Assembly: GCA_037349315.1 (NCBI GenBank)
Contig: JBAIAC010000023.1
Location: 38,055,501 to 38,119,500, forward strand
Direction: 5' to 3'
Source of the DNA: Chelydra serpentina
Lineage: Eukaryota; Chordata; Testudines; Chelydridae
DNA: 64,000 nt
Position 1 is the first letter of the stretch. Each line of letters begins with the position of its first letter. The position numbers were made by a program, and so were the translations under genes. Under the pieces are notes generated by a model. The model did no database searches. It was not told where the DNA came from and saw only the letters and a list, made by a program, of their open reading frames with translations. Shown piece by piece: positions 11,753-23,710 of this stretch.

Positions 11753-12129
11753 CATAGGCGCCGACTCCGTGGGTGCTCCGGGGCTGGAGCACCCATGGAG
11801 AAAAATTGGTGGGCCCACCGGCAACTCCCCGCCCGCCCCGGACCCGCGGCAAACTTACCGGAACACTGGGAGACGTTGCAGGGCCCCGCCCCCGATGCTG
11901 GGCAACGTTGCGTCGGCGTCGGGGCCATGCAACATCACCTGGCGTCAGGGGCGGGGCCACGCAACGTCACCCGGTGTCGGCGGCGGGGCCACGCAACATC
12001 ACCCGGCGTCGGGGGCGGGGCCACGCAACTGTCAAACGGCGTCGGGGGCGGGGCCCGGCATCAGGCGGGGCCCCGCCCCCGACGCCGGGTGACGGCACCC
12101 ACGGGCGTCGCCGGAAGTCAGCTCCTGTG
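11753..12129. mobile_element. GC-rich hAT-type element, copy 1
   Basis: The termini CATAGGCGCCGAC and GTCAGCTCCTGTG are imperfect inverted repeats. The flanking octamers atagtggt (11745-11752) and acagtggt (12130-12137) match at 7 of 8, the duplication length of hAT transposition. A subterminal hairpin lies at 11771-11794 (GGGTGCTCC pairs with GGAGCACCC). The interior is very GC- and CpG-rich with a 32-bp minisatellite at 11929-12056. Long frames in all three forward frames are by-products of this composition, not genes. Orientation is opposite to the copies at 18997, 45641 and 52245. Confidence 0.85.
11929..12056 (+). repeat. 32-bp minisatellite inside GC-rich hAT copy 1
   Basis: Four consecutive units start at 11929, 11961, 11993 and 12025, each GCAAC followed by a TCACCCGGCGTCGG-like stretch and GGGGCGGGGCCAC. 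The first three are exactly 32 bp apart and well matched; the fourth diverges (GCAACTGTCAAACGGCGTCG). Each unit contains a GC box (GGGGCGGGG) and several CpGs. Related units in different numbers and orientation occur in the copies at 18997 and 52245. Confidence 0.9.
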
Positions 12130-12150
12130 ACAGTGGTTCTTCAGAAAAAT

Positions 12151-12250
12151 AATCATAGGACTGGAAGGGACCTCAAGAGGTAATCTAGTCCAGTCCCCTG
12201 CACTCATGGCAGGACTAAGTATTATCTAGACCATCCCTGACATCCCCCTC
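12151..12250 (-). mobile_element. CR1 LINE 3' end, truncated
   Basis: AATCATAGGACTGGAAGGGA, CCTCAAGAGGTAATCTAGTC and CAGTCCCCTGCACTCATGGC form the CR1 3' end seen from the plus strand, diverged from the 4425 and 61904 copies. It starts about 14 bp past the target duplication of the GC-rich hAT element and ends near CATCCCTGACATCC. Confidence 0.85.
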
Positions 12251-15200
12251 ATAGATGCTCCTATCCCAAAAGTAAAGGTCTTTTTGAGCTAAAGGAGAAT
12301 CTCTGCTGGCTATTGGCAGCATAGGGTTTATGCACTCAGTTAAGTATTCCTGATTCCATCCAGTAGAGGGCACTGCTTACACATTTTATTATAGTAACCT
12401 CTGTCCTCCTTCCTCTCCAGTCACTACATTATATTACATTTAGATATGTTACCTACTGTAAACATCTTTTTGTGGATGGTCATGCCTATGCTATACCTTG
12501 CTCTTTCTCTAATTAATTTAGTGCACAGAAATCGTCTTCACTGTGTAAAAGTAAAATCTTTTAATGATACAGAAAAACTGTTTAGAACTGGAAACTGGTT
12601 ACAAATAGAAACAAGCACACAATTAAGACAGTCAATCTTATGGTACTTGCTAGTACTTGCTATTATTTAATCAGTTGCAATTAACAGTAGATGAATGTTT
12701 ACTCTTAATTCTTTACTGAAACACATTCAGGATTCTGACCACAATATTAAGATTACATTTATTTATGGGGGTTGTTTGTTTGTTTTTTGTCAGAAGTGCA
12801 CGAAGAACTGTAAGCTCTTTGTATACTGTGCAGACATTTCAAATAAGAAAACACATACCAAAATTAATGAGTTCTCTATAGAAAGAAAATAGGCATTTTA
12901 AAAGTTACACCTTTGGTATATAAATATGTTAAGTGTTCACTATCAAAAGGCAATGGAGGGTGCAAATCATGAAAACTACAGATTACATGAAGAAGTAGTA
13001 GTTAATTGCATCAAACTAAAAATACAGTCACACTACTACAAATCTTCGATTGCAGGCAAGACTGTTTTAAAGCTTAATGCACACTTTTATACTGCTTAAT
13101 GTTTTTTTGGTTTTTTGGTTTTTACCATTTTGTAGTTAGCAAAAAACAAAATTGCAATCGGACTGACATGCACTTGCAGTGTTTTCTTTGCAACATTCCT
13201 ACTGCGGAGGGAAGCCACAAAAAGGTCTCATAGCTGGTAAATAGCAAGAGCAGTAGGGAGTTATTACTAAAATCCTGGATCTACATACCCCTGAATCTTT
13301 AGGAAGAGGACTCTTGGGGTCAGACTCTGGATCCATAGTTTGCAGTTGGCCTCTACCTACTGATCTGAACCAAATAGTTTTTGGGGAGAGGGGAGTCGAA
13401 ATTTGAGTGCTGATGTGGATTTGAATTTCATACCTTGTGCATCTTTCAAGCTATAATTGGACGGACGCTTCACTACTTTTCACTTTTTGGAGTCATGCCT
13501 GCGCATGTCACACTTACATGTGAAGAGATACTGTTCTGATTTAGTACTGTTTTACATCCCTTTGCACAGGGGTATCTAGCTGGACAAAGTGAAGAGCAAT
13601 TTTTTCCACAATGTTGCTATTTTATCACAAGTCTTGCACTATTGTTGTTCTTAAAACTTCAGCTCGTGGAATCTTCTGCGAATCTTACTTTTCATTAAAT
13701 TAAGGAAATTAAGTCTCTATCCTTCATGGCTGCAGGGAAAAGATTGAAATGTGACGCTCTAGGTTCAAAAACCAGAAGTACAAATATTTCATAATTTGTA
13801 AATTTAGTCTCATAATTGTTGGTGCCCGACTCATGACTTTTGAACATTTGAGGTTGGAGGTATTGAAATGGAACCCAAAATATTCAGCAATAGACAGTGC
13901 AAACAACAGAAAAATATAGAGAGAAATGACAAAAATAAATTCACTGGCTGGCAACTAATGGGATGTCTAGAAATGATAGTATTTTGAGGGGGCAGGAATT
14001 TCTTTTACTCTCACACAAACCCAAGAATAAACTTGAAGTACATTCTGGACATTGCTAAAACCATTCAGGTCATTCGCTTTCCTCCGTATTGGTAATGTGC
14101 ACACGAGGAATACATTCTGAAACAAACTTGTTTATTAGCGGCCTAATTAAATGCTCAATGAAATCAAAAGGAGTCTTTCCATTGACGTTGATGGTTGCTG
14201 AACCACACCTAAAGAACAAGGTCTTGTTGAGCTCTGAATTTTCTGTTCCATTCTCTGAATTTCATCTGTCACTTTTAATAAAGATGGCAAGTATCTTTAG
14301 GCCCAGATGTGTACAATTTAAGTCACTTGCCTTGCGGGTGATATGGAATTCAGAGAAGCATTGTGTCTTCTGAGGCAGTTTGTAAGCGAGAGGATTTGGC
14401 TCTTTTTGCTATTAGAGATATTGTTTCCTTGTAAGAAGATGATGAGATTAAAGTGTTGGACATAAGATGCAGACCTGAAGTTTCCCCACAGTTCAGAGGT
14501 ATGGATTTACCTCTCGGGGGAGAGGGGGCTTTTGAGTCCCAGTATAGCATATTTCTTAGCTGTGCTTGTAAGAGAAAGAAGGGTAAAAGAAGACGAAGTG
14601 AAAGTCCATGGTACATAACAGACCTCTCATGAAAGTAACATTTTACACAGAGAATTGCATGCCAAAGGCATTGGGAAGAAAAAGTATTTATTTCTACGGT
14701 GTAAAAAAGTTAGATATTGAGGTCTTTGTACTATACTGATCATATATTGTTCTCAGATTTCCTAATGTTGTTGTCATTACAGTTGTTGCTAGGTTTACCT
14801 GAACCACAAAACCAACACATTTATTTGAAATTGCATAGTTGTTATTGTTACTGTTGTCACAGTTCAGGTCAAATGCACCTATGTTCCCCGTCGGTGGGCT
14901 AGCAAGGGCTCCCGCTCTAGGTTGCCAGCTCCTCAGCTGTCGTCTCTCCTGGGCAGAGACCTGCATCTCTCTCCATCCTGACTGGGGTTTTTCCAGGCTA
15001 CATGGTTCCCTGCCTACACTGTGAGTGTTCCAGGAAGCCAGACTGCCTCAACCGGTCGGTGTCTGCGCTTTGCTTTCTCCTCAGAGGCGATGAACATTTG
15101 TAATTGCCCACAGTTATAACTTGTAAGTGCCACTCTGCTTTTTCTAAGCAGGCACATTTATTCTCAAGGTAAAAGTATTACAGAAAAAACATTAAAACCA

Positions 15201-15855
15201 ATAAAATTACCTACCCGCATGCTAAAAACTAGAGGTCCCCCCAACTCCAATCCCAGGCTTTGGCAGGTATCAGTCCTTCCAACCCTTCCCTAAGGATTGC
15301 CCCCACCCCTTGGACAGGCGATCCTGTCTGTTTGCTGGATCAGAAAGAAGGGCCTGAATCAGTGTCCACTCCGGCTATTTATCCAAAAGTCCTATCTTGG
15401 ACTACTGGTCTCTGGAGAATCCAGTTTGAACCAGTATATGCGAGCCTGGTACCTCTCTAGAGGTGTTACAACTTGAGTGAATTTGCCTAATCATCCCCTA
15501 CTGTTCTTAGTTCCTGGAGGAGTGTGATTGCTCTCCTCCATGGAATTAAATACAATCCCCAGCCCACAGTGATACATAAATGTACAGAAAGATCTTGCAG
15601 GAAATTCCCATACCTGTCACAACTGTTGCATATTACTTTTATGAGGAGTTTAGACCTGGGGATTTTGTTTTAAGGGAAAAGTCCCCTGTCCTCATGTTAT
15701 GCTGCTATTAGTATATTCCCAACCAGGGATCCTGTAAACCCCTCTCAAATTGCTCTAATTGTCCCAATTTTTTGTTCCACGCACCTTCAGAGACTTGAGT
15801 TGTGACTGGCAACGGTTCCTGTTTAAGACAACTGATTGGGCATGGCTCTCTGTGG
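12251..15855. other. long unassigned region
   Basis: About 3.6 kb with no recognised gene. Most is AT-rich with overlapping short frames. At 13725-13860 a stretch (CCAGAAGTACAAATATTTC, then CATGACTTTTGAACATTTGA) resembles parts of 47480-47770, suggesting a shared decayed repeat. Between about 14880 and 15570 composition is more GC-rich and patterned like an interspersed repeat or LTR remnant, but I could not find paired ends or coding motifs. Confidence 0.45.
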
Positions 15856-15859
15856 AGCT

Positions 15860-16080
15860 CCGTATCATCCCTGAGTACAGGAGTGCCTAGAGGGGGCCCC
15901 ATTGTGTTAGACACTGTACAAAAACAAAGAGAGAGAGGCCAGGCCCCCCCAAAAGCTTGCAATGTAAGTAGGGAAAAGAGGCAAAGGGTGACACAGAGAA
16001 ATGAAATGAAAGGTCAGGAACAGAACCCAGGTTTCCTGGCTTCCAATCTAATGCTCTACCCACTAGATTATACTGAACAA
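15860..16080 (-). mobile_element. MIR-like SINE, minus strand
   Basis: From the plus strand it shows the tail GGGGGCCCCATTGTGTTAGA, CACTGTACAAAAACAAAGAG, AAAGCTTGCAATGTAAGTAG, then the head GGAACAGAACCCAGGTTTCC, TGGCTTCCAATCTAATGCTC and TACCCACTAGATTATACTG. This is the reverse complement of the MIR-like SINE pattern at 2255 and 54855. The two short frames across it carry no function. Confidence 0.75.
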
Positions 16081-18119
16081 TTCCGCTTGAATTTATTTGC
16101 ATATAAATATAGTGCTGATATATTACATCAGTACTCTATTTATTGTATGGTTAACCACTAGCTGAAATGTATTGAATCCATCCCGTGTGTGTGTGCAGGC
16201 GTGCGCTTGTGCCTTTCTCTGCATATACAACAGCAGCATAACTATAATGGTCTCGGCAAAACAAACAGCAGAGAGTCAGGGAGGAAGTAGCAAACAAACA
16301 CTATCCCCTAAAGATTGCAGAGTGTAATGCTGTGAGAATGTAAAGTGCTGTATGAGAGGTTAAAAGGTCAGATGTCAAATCCCTTTTGTCTGCCATGCTC
16401 CAAAGGGTGACAAATAGCTATGAGGGTTAAGGTGGAAGTTGCAAATTTTATTATTCTAAGAAGCTGCAAACACAACTCACACCTTATGTGTCAAAATTCT
16501 GTTTGGTAATTTGAGCAATTCACCCAGTGCTCTATTGAAAAAGACTTTTCATTAAATGCGGTCATTTGTGACCAGACTAGTCGTGCCCTTAAAAAATTAA
16601 CTGTACAGCTTAAGAGTTTGTGCCATCATGTGTTTTAATACCCTATGCAAGCTCTTGTTGCTTGCATAATGTCAGATATGTTGGCCATTCCCTCCAAATG
16701 CAGGGGTCACTGTAGTCCCGGCCACATAGCAGCCTGTGGGGAAAGGATTGCTAGCCACAACCCCCAAGAAGCTCTCCGGCACACAGTAGTTACTGGGGCT
16801 GTGTGCTGGGTATAGGATTTGCCTTTCAGTATATATTTTTCTCTACTTTATTTGTAACCAACTTACAGGTACATCCACAACATTCCCTAATTATTACCCC
16901 TGTCTCTGCAACAGGAGAAACAATTCTGCCTAAAGTCGACACTACACAGCAAAAACAGCACAAGCTCTTTCCCTCCACACCATAAACCAAATATAATTTT
17001 TTTCCCCCTTCAAATTAGTTAAATGTTAAGTTTTAATACAGGGCCTTTCATTGCTCATCACGAAAGGAGCTTTTTCCACGCAGCCTGGAGTATATTCTGC
17101 AGCTCTCTATAATTTGGGAAAGTATACATTAGCGCACAATAATAGGAAGTAAGAAAATAATTGCAAAAGGCTGCCATAAGACCTTTTGTCTGTATGTGGT
17201 GCCTTGTTTCTTGTAAGAAGGGGTTTTTTTCTGTCCTGTTTTTAAAAAATGTAGTCTTTGTATTGAGAGTAGGAACATGTTCTTGTTTTGCTTGTTGGGA
17301 GAAAATAAACAGAATAAAAAGTGTTCCTGAAGATACACCTACACTTGAGGATATAAGCACTATGGCTCAAATCCTCAAAGGTATTTAGAACATAAAGTTC
17401 TGGGTCTTGGGACTCAGCACAAGCTTTCATGGAAATTCTCTGGCTGAAATTTAAAATGAATTGGGCATTCAAGTCCCCTACACTGGCTTTGAGATTCTCA
17501 GCTGCAGTGTATTATTGTTAACTCCTAAAGTCTTGGGTCTGGATCCTGCAAACATTTATACTCTCACTGAACCGTACCCACATGGCTGGTCAGTTGGAAT
17601 CACTGGGCTTCTTGGCACACCGGATGAACACCGAGGGTTTTTTTCAGTCTTGTACAGTCTGAGCGCACGGTGTATACTTAGCACAGTATTGCTGGCCTCA
17701 AGCATTGAAAAATCATGAGTTGGGGCTCCCTGAGATCATGAAACAGGCTTAAAAATAACAAGATTACCTCCCCCCACCCACATTTTGGGTAGTTTTTCTT
17801 TGCCTTCTGGTTTCTGAGTCTGTAGCAGGGGCTGTGGAGCACTATTTAAAGTGGGGGAGAACCTAGTTTTGCCACCCCTCTTGTGCCTGACCCTCCTCTT
17901 CCTCTCCCAGGCACCATCCACTCCTCACCAATGAGCAGTAACCCTCTGGCCAATAAGCCCCTACACCCACCCCCTCCAAATTTGAGCGAGAAAGGTTGCA
18001 ACTAGGTACACGAGGCAGCAGTGCCACTCAGATTTGCAAGATGAGACCCCATGTGCCAGGTGACCACGCCCTCACTTATATTTGACCCAGCCCCCTTCCT
18101 CAGGACAGAGGTTTGGCCC
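16081..18119. other. unassigned non-coding sequence
   Basis: No gene or clear transposon. Near 17538 GGATCCTGCAAACATTTATA resembles the small GATCCTGCAA-type repeats found near 18790, 21546 and 38280. A GT/TG-rich patch lies near 16185-16205. The frames at 17058-17472 overlap on both strands and are not credible genes. Confidence 0.4.
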
Positions 18120-18121
18120 TA

Positions 18122-18241
18122 GGGTGACCAGATGTCCCGATTTTATAGGGACAGTCCCGATATTTGGGGCTTTTTCTTGTATAGGCTCCTATTACCCCCC
18201 ACCCTCTGTCCCGATTTTTCACACTTGCTGTCTGGTCACCC
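18122..18241. mobile_element. mariner-like MITE with TA target duplication
   Basis: A 120-bp element with perfect 11-bp terminal inverted repeats: GGGTGACCAGA on the left and TCTGGTCACCC on the right. It is flanked by TA on both sides (18120-18121 and 18242-18243), the target duplication of Tc1/mariner transposition. The interior has TGTCCCGATTTTATAGGGAC and further GTCCCGAT words, making it highly self-complementary. Non-coding. The two overlapping short frames are accidental. Confidence 0.9.
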
Positions 18242-18508
18242 TATTTGGCCCAGCCAAAAAAGTGGCCAGAACAAAGCCTGGGGGGCCCTCCTGGCTCTGC
18301 GGCCTATGGCCCGTAAGGAGCACTCGCTGAACATTTCCAAACATGAGCGCTAGAAACTTGCATTTTTTTAAAAATGAAAGCTGAGATTCTCGGGCAATCT
18401 CTTGATTGCACCATGTGGCGCTTTAATGTCGAGCAATAAAATTGACACAGTTGGCAACACTGTTAATAGCAAATAATGTTCTGTTTTTCTATATACAAAG
18501 AGCAACTG

Positions 18509-18578
18509 TGTGTGTGTATGTATATATAGAGATGCATTTGTGTATGTATATCTATATAGATATAGATATAGATATATC
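18509..18578. repeat. TG/TATA/ATAGAT microsatellite
   Basis: Compound simple sequence: (TG)n, then TATATATAGAGATG, then GTATGTATATCTATATAGAT and further ATAGAT units. Confidence 0.9.
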
Positions 18579-18614
18579 ACCATTAGGAAATAATAATACT
18601 AATGTTTTGTTGTT

Positions 18615-18715
18615 TGTATTACGGTAGCACCTGGGAGCCCTAGTAATGGATTAGGACCCCAATGTGTTAGGTGCTGTACAAACACAGAACAAAAAGACTG
18701 CCCCATCTGTTGTTT
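18615..18715 (-). mobile_element. MIR-like SINE tail, minus strand
   Basis: GTAGCACCTGGGAGCCCTAG, ATTAGGACCCCAATGTGTTA and GGTGCTGTACAAACACAGAA are the inverted tail common to the MIR-like SINEs of this window (8408, 15860, 37520). Only the tail is present. Confidence 0.7.
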
Positions 18716-18957
18716 TTAAAAATGGAAATAACATTGTCATATGTATATATTATGTAGCCTAGAAGCAGTAGATATAAAGTTAGACCCTGATTCTGCAAAC
18801 ACTTACCTGCATGCTTAACTTCACTCAAGGGAGTAGTCCCAATGACCTCATGCTTGTGTGCAAGACCCCTGTGCCCATGAGCCCTGAGTGTCTTCAGAGG
18901 GATTCCATGTAAAGATCTACATTTGCCTTTGTGGATCACATGGCAGGATCGAGCCTT

Positions 18958-19560
18958 GGCCCTGGTCTACACTAGGGGAGGGGATCGACCTAAGATCACA
19001 GGAGCCGACTTTCGTCGGCGCCCGTGGGTGCTGTCACCTGGCGTCGGGGGTGGGCGATGTTGCGGGGCCCCGCCCCCAACACCGGGCGACGTTGCGGGCC
19101 CCCGACGCCAGGCCCCCACCCCCGACGCCGGGCGACGTTGCGGGGCCCCGCAACATCGCCCGGTGGTGAGGTGAGCTGGGCGCGGGCCCCGGGGCTGGCG
19201 GGGAGCTGCCGGTGGGTGCTGAGCACCCATCAATTTTTCCTCATGGGTGCTCCAGCCCTGGAGCACCCATGGAGTCAGCGCCTATGCCTAAGATACGCAC
19301 CTTCAGCTACCAGAATAGCGTAGCTGAAGTTGACGTATCTTAGGTCGACTTATCTTGCGTCCTCATGGCGCGGGGTCGACGGCTGCCGCTCCCCCATCGA
19401 CTCTGCTTCCACCTCTCACCGCAGTGGAGTACAGGAGTCGACGGCAGAGCAATCAGGGATCGATTTACCGTGTCTACACTAGATGCGATAAATCGATCCC
19501 CGATAGATCGATCACTACCCGATCACTACCTGATCTGGCGGATAGTGTAGACATACTCTT
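18958..19560. mobile_element. GTCTACACT-type MITE, interrupted by an hAT element
   Basis: The left end is GGCCCTGGTCTACACTAG and the right end, read inverted, is TAAGAGTATGTCTACACTA. Element sequence runs 18958-18996 and resumes at 19287, because a GC-rich hAT copy sits inside. The interior carries ATCGACC, GTCGAC and ATCGAT words and a subterminal hairpin at 19301-19329 (CTTCAGCTAC pairs with GTAGCTGAAG). The same arrangement occurs at 2372 and 27851. Non-coding; short frames across it are chance. Confidence 0.8.
18997..19286. mobile_element. GC-rich hAT-type element, copy 2, nested
   Basis: Ends CACAGGAGCCGAC and GTCAGCGCCTATG are imperfect inverted repeats. The flanks are a perfect 8-bp duplication, cctaagat, at 18989-18996 and 19287-19294. 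Hairpins GGGTGCT-GAGCACCC (19214-19228) and GGGTGCTCCA-TGGAGCACCC (19245-19268) lie near the right end. The GC-rich interior repeats GACGCCGGGCGACGTTGCGG words, the inverse of the units in copy 1. Since it splits the MITE at 18958 it is the younger of the two. Confidence 0.92.
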
Positions 19561-19881
19561 AGAGACAGGGTTGAGGACCATTAACAATTTGGCCGTGAGG
19601 GTGTAAGTAATTCTCAAATAATACATGAAGTCTTTGTTTTGGTAAAGCTTTTTGTATAGGAGCCAGTGTGCACGTTCAAAGCATGAGAAACCAGGTTGTG
19701 GACAGGGGTTTAGACATGCTTGAAAGTTAGATCCTGGGTGGTGGATCCCACAACATTTACCCCTAAAATGACTCTGTAAAACTTTCAAGAACACCTAAAT
19801 GATGTAGGAGGCTACATCCCATTATCGATAATAAATTAGGCACATATAAGCCTAAATCTCATTGAAAGTCAATGGCAGTAG

Positions 19882-20067
19882 AGCTTGGCTACATGGCACA
19901 CAGGGATGTGATTTGTAGAGTACTCTAAAGTGTTGTGTGCTGACTGTCCCATCTGGAGCCTGCTGGTGTGAACTAAAAGGTATATCTGTTCATTAGCTCA
20001 AACATTAGGGAGCTCTACAAATCACACCCCTGTAGTGTGGACTGCGGTACTATGCAGACAAGCCCTT
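19882..20067. mobile_element. fold-back MITE with GGCTTG ends
   Basis: Left part CACACAGGGATGTGATTTGT continuing AGAG is matched in inverse by CTCTACAAATCACACCCCTG on the right. The termini are AGCTTGGCTACATGG and the inverse of GGGCTTGTCTGCATAG. It probably belongs to the same broad group as the GTCTACACT elements. No target duplication was identified. Confidence 0.6.
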
Positions 20068-20069
20068 CA

Positions 20070-23000
20070 GCTCCTAAGTCACTTAGATACGCTTGAAAAT
20101 TTTACCCTAAATGTGCAGAACGGGAAGAAATAAAGACTGTGGCATCCAACATTCTTTCTTTGAATACAGAGGCATGACACTGTTTTTCCCTACAGGGAAA
20201 CTGCATATTTCTGAACTTGAAATCATTTTAAAAAGCAGCAATAGTAAATAACAATAATTCAAACATTGAACTAATATGGAACTGACTGGCACAATGTCAG
20301 TCTTAAAAATCACTTCACTCTTTCTTGCCCGAAGAATTAATAAGGCCTATGTTTTGGAGTAGCAAGACACCTTTCCATAAAACAGTATTCTTATGTCACA
20401 GGCCTTCCAGATTGTTTTTAATTAGATACAGTTCTCATTGGGGGAAATGAGGTGGGAAGTTAATTGGAGAAAGAAAACCAAACACAGGAAGAAACTTCAC
20501 ATGGAGTCCAAAAAAACATACTGTAAAAATTGTGACAATTTACTTGCAAGTCATTTCACTTTTAGCCGTTAAAAGAAATGAGAGCATTGGCGTAAAACAC
20601 TTATCTTTTCAAATAAGCTATCCTGCATCTTAGAAAGACTATACCGTATGCAGACCTTGTTTTTGCATTACAGTGAGGAAAACTGATTTTAAAAAAATCT
20701 AGATATGTTCCTTTTCATGGTTACTCACCCTGCAATTGCTTAAAGAAGAGGTAGATTATTCTTGTAATGCATTTAGCAATTCGAGCAGTATGAGCTTTGG
20801 TACAATATTTGCACACTTCTAAAAATGATTAAAGTGTGTCAGAATCCATCAAAAATCACCTGTGTAATTTTCAGCGAATCAGGCCTTTTTGTAAAGGATG
20901 GGTCTGGGGGCGTTTACATTGTGATGTTTAGTTGTAAAAGCTGTGATTATTCAAATTGCCGTGACTGTAAAGCTATAGAGATCCCCAGTGACCTTTTAGC
21001 TTTAATAAAATCAATAACTATATTTCTGTATTTCAAACAATCTGTATAGATTTAGCTTACCAATGTAAAAACCATGCTCAAAATAAGCCTGTTAGAAACG
21101 AATTAGTGAGGACATCAGTTTAGAATCAAGATGCAAAGATATGGGGCGGGAGGCAGAAATTAACATTGAATGGATATTATTCTTTTTGGCTTCAGTAAAA
21201 AATGTATAAATTACAGTAGAAAACATGCAGAATGTTAAGTTTCAGCTAGATCAGTCTTTAAAAATCTGAAGACGTCTCACTCCTACCTAAATAATAACCT
21301 AGAACAAAATTGTCTTGAGACAATCCTTCATTCTTTCTGTTGTAATTCAACATATCTTTTAAAAAAAACAAAAACAAACAACCCTTATTTATTTTTCTTT
21401 CTACAGTGCTAGCTAATATGTAGAGGCTTTGTTAATGAAAATGAAATCTGTATGGTGGTGTTCTTTAAAAGATTTGTTGTTCCCCAAATATATACACATT
21501 TTGGATCATTTAGTTTCTAACTGTTTAGATGCATAGTTATGAGCCCCGATCCCGCAACGATTTAAATGCTTGCTTCGCTTTATGCACATCAGTAACTCAA
21601 CTGGAGTCAATGAGGTGTAAAGTAAACAATATGCAGTATTGGGGCTTTGGTTAGTAGTATGGAGCAATTAATTTAAAATTTGGGTATGGGTGATGTATCT
21701 TGGCATTTGTACTGCCTACCACGCTGTCAGTTGCATCTTTACTCCTGTTGACACACACATTATAGCTTGTGTTAGTTTCATGCAGGTATTTAGTGACCAG
21801 TGCCCTACAAGTGAATAAAGGAAATAATATATATGATGTGGTCTGTGGACACACCTCTCTTAGCTTGTTCGTTTTCCCATAATCTAAATTACTGCTGAAC
21901 AGAATGACATAATAGGGAAAATCCAGATATTTAGTTTGAAAAAAGGGAAAAATCCGACACTGAGGCACTGAGGGGAAGAAGAAAAAGTCTCTACAAATGT
22001 GACAGACATAAAAGAAAGTGAAGGAAAGTTTAAAATTACCATAGGGCAGACAGGACACCTGCTAAAGAACCTTCTGCTTCCAGTCACAGCTGGAAAGAAA
22101 AATGAAAGAGATGCAAACAACTGTCCTGGAAGCATGAAATCAGCCCTTTGTCTTTTTTTCCCTTTATGAACAGTTACAGTATGCAAAAATTAGGATAATC
22201 TCAAAGTATGCGGAGGAAAATTTCACCAGTCTCTGCATATAAAAAGCTGAGGCATGGAAGTGTGCCTCTTTGAAAACAGGAACATGTTTGGGAGCTTCCC
22301 GATGCATTGAAGAAAGTGGTAATTAATGCATAGTGAATGACTTCGAATGAAGGTTGAATAGGGGCATAACAATGGGAAGGTTTTTTTTTTTTAGGTTAAA
22401 GCATCCAAGAAAGAAAGCTGTTAAAAGATGGCCACTGTGAAGCTACAACTTCAATCCCTGTCTTTTCTGACTTTCCTTTATAGGCTGTGGTGGGTTTTGT
22501 TTTGTATGGGTCTCCAAACACAATGGAGTTAATTTGCACCAATTTCATTTTGTGTATGCTTCAGGGTTTGGGGTTTTGGTATTTTTTTTTTTTTGGCAGG
22601 GTTTGGTTCTTTGATGGTGCTTTTGAGCAAATGGTTTGCCCAAAGTTCAGATGATGTTAGCTCCATCCTCTTTTTCATTTACAACATCAAGAGGATTACA
22701 GAGAATAACTTTGTTGCCCAACATCAAGGCTATATCTTCAGGCTACTAGAAAGGTAGTTCTCAGAAAGTGTGTCTTCTAATATTTTAGAACCTCCACAGG
22801 CTTCAGATAAAACAAGTATTAAATACAAAAAGCTCACAAGGATCCCGAGGAAGGTTAACTCACACAACCTCCTTCATGTGAACACCTGAAATGTATTTTT
22901 TAGACTGAAGTGTTATCATAGTAAAGACAGCAGCAAAGTCTTATATAACCAAAGAGAGAGAATAATAATAATAAAAAACTATCTCGTTTAAAGATGGGCA

Positions 23001-23470
23001 TTTTTAATGGATCACAAACTAAATGTAATATATACTTTCAGTTTAAAAGGGAATTCTGAGACCAAGTATCATGCAGTTTGATTTTTTTTTTTAAACTGGA
23101 TCACTAGTTAGCAAATCTGCATTTCTATTGTGCTTGATCTGGGGCTAGGTTTTATGAGGCTTTTAGGATGCAAGAATTGAAATGCATTGGAAAAATAAAG
23201 AAGCCATTGTGTATCTCCTTTTTATTTCTGTGCGTGCATAAGACCATTTGAAATATTTTTCTATTGTTGGTACCTTTTCTTAGCTGGAATACCAGGCCCA
23301 AGTTTATTTGACCCTGTGCCTCAATCCACTGCTAGACAAATCTAATTTAAAAAAAGAAAAAAGAAAATGTGAAATAAAAAGAAAAGAAAAGTTTGTGGGG
23401 TTTTTGGAACAGGTATAGCAAAATAGTGGATATTTTAATAAAGGAAATGCCTCTCTTCATTCCATCCACT
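20070..23470. other. long unassigned AT-rich region
   Basis: About 3.4 kb with no recognised transposon apart from a GATCCCGCAA-type fragment near 21546. Contains T-runs at 22382 and 22582 and an (AAT)n patch near 22962. It is the longest stretch lacking obvious young repeats, so if this window holds a conserved host regulatory element it could be here; the sequence itself does not show one. Confidence 0.45.
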
Positions 23471-23476
23471 TAGCAT

Positions 23477-23710
23477 TGTTTTGAGAGGAAGCATGTTCGA
23501 ATGGTTACAGCATAGCGTTGTGAGCCAGGAGCAGTCTGTTCCCAGCTTAGCCAGGGGCCTGTTGGTCCGGCCTGGGGCAGGTCACTTAACCTCTCTGTGT
23601 GACTTTACCTCAGGGGATGTTGTGCAGCTCCATTCATTCGTGTTTGTAAAGTGCTTTGAAATTGTCCGAGGGAAGAAGCTCTACAATTGCTGAGTGCTAT
23701 TATTATAACT
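23477..23710 (+). mobile_element. MIR-like SINE
   Basis: Ordered blocks: GAATGGTTACAGCATAGCGT, CAGTCTGTTCCCAGCTTAGC, GGCAGGTCACTTAACCTCTC, TGTGACTTTACCTCAG, GTAAAGTGCTTTGAAATTGT and TTGCTGAGTGCTATTATTAT. This is the MIR/CORE-SINE order on the plus strand, strongly diverged. A 70-codon frame across it is accidental. Confidence 0.7.

Noticed and set aside
11697..12183. Several overlapping frames of 87-136 codons on both strands
   Set aside because: All fall on one 377-bp transposon with a 32-bp CpG minisatellite; low-complexity Gly/Arg/Pro/Ala translation.
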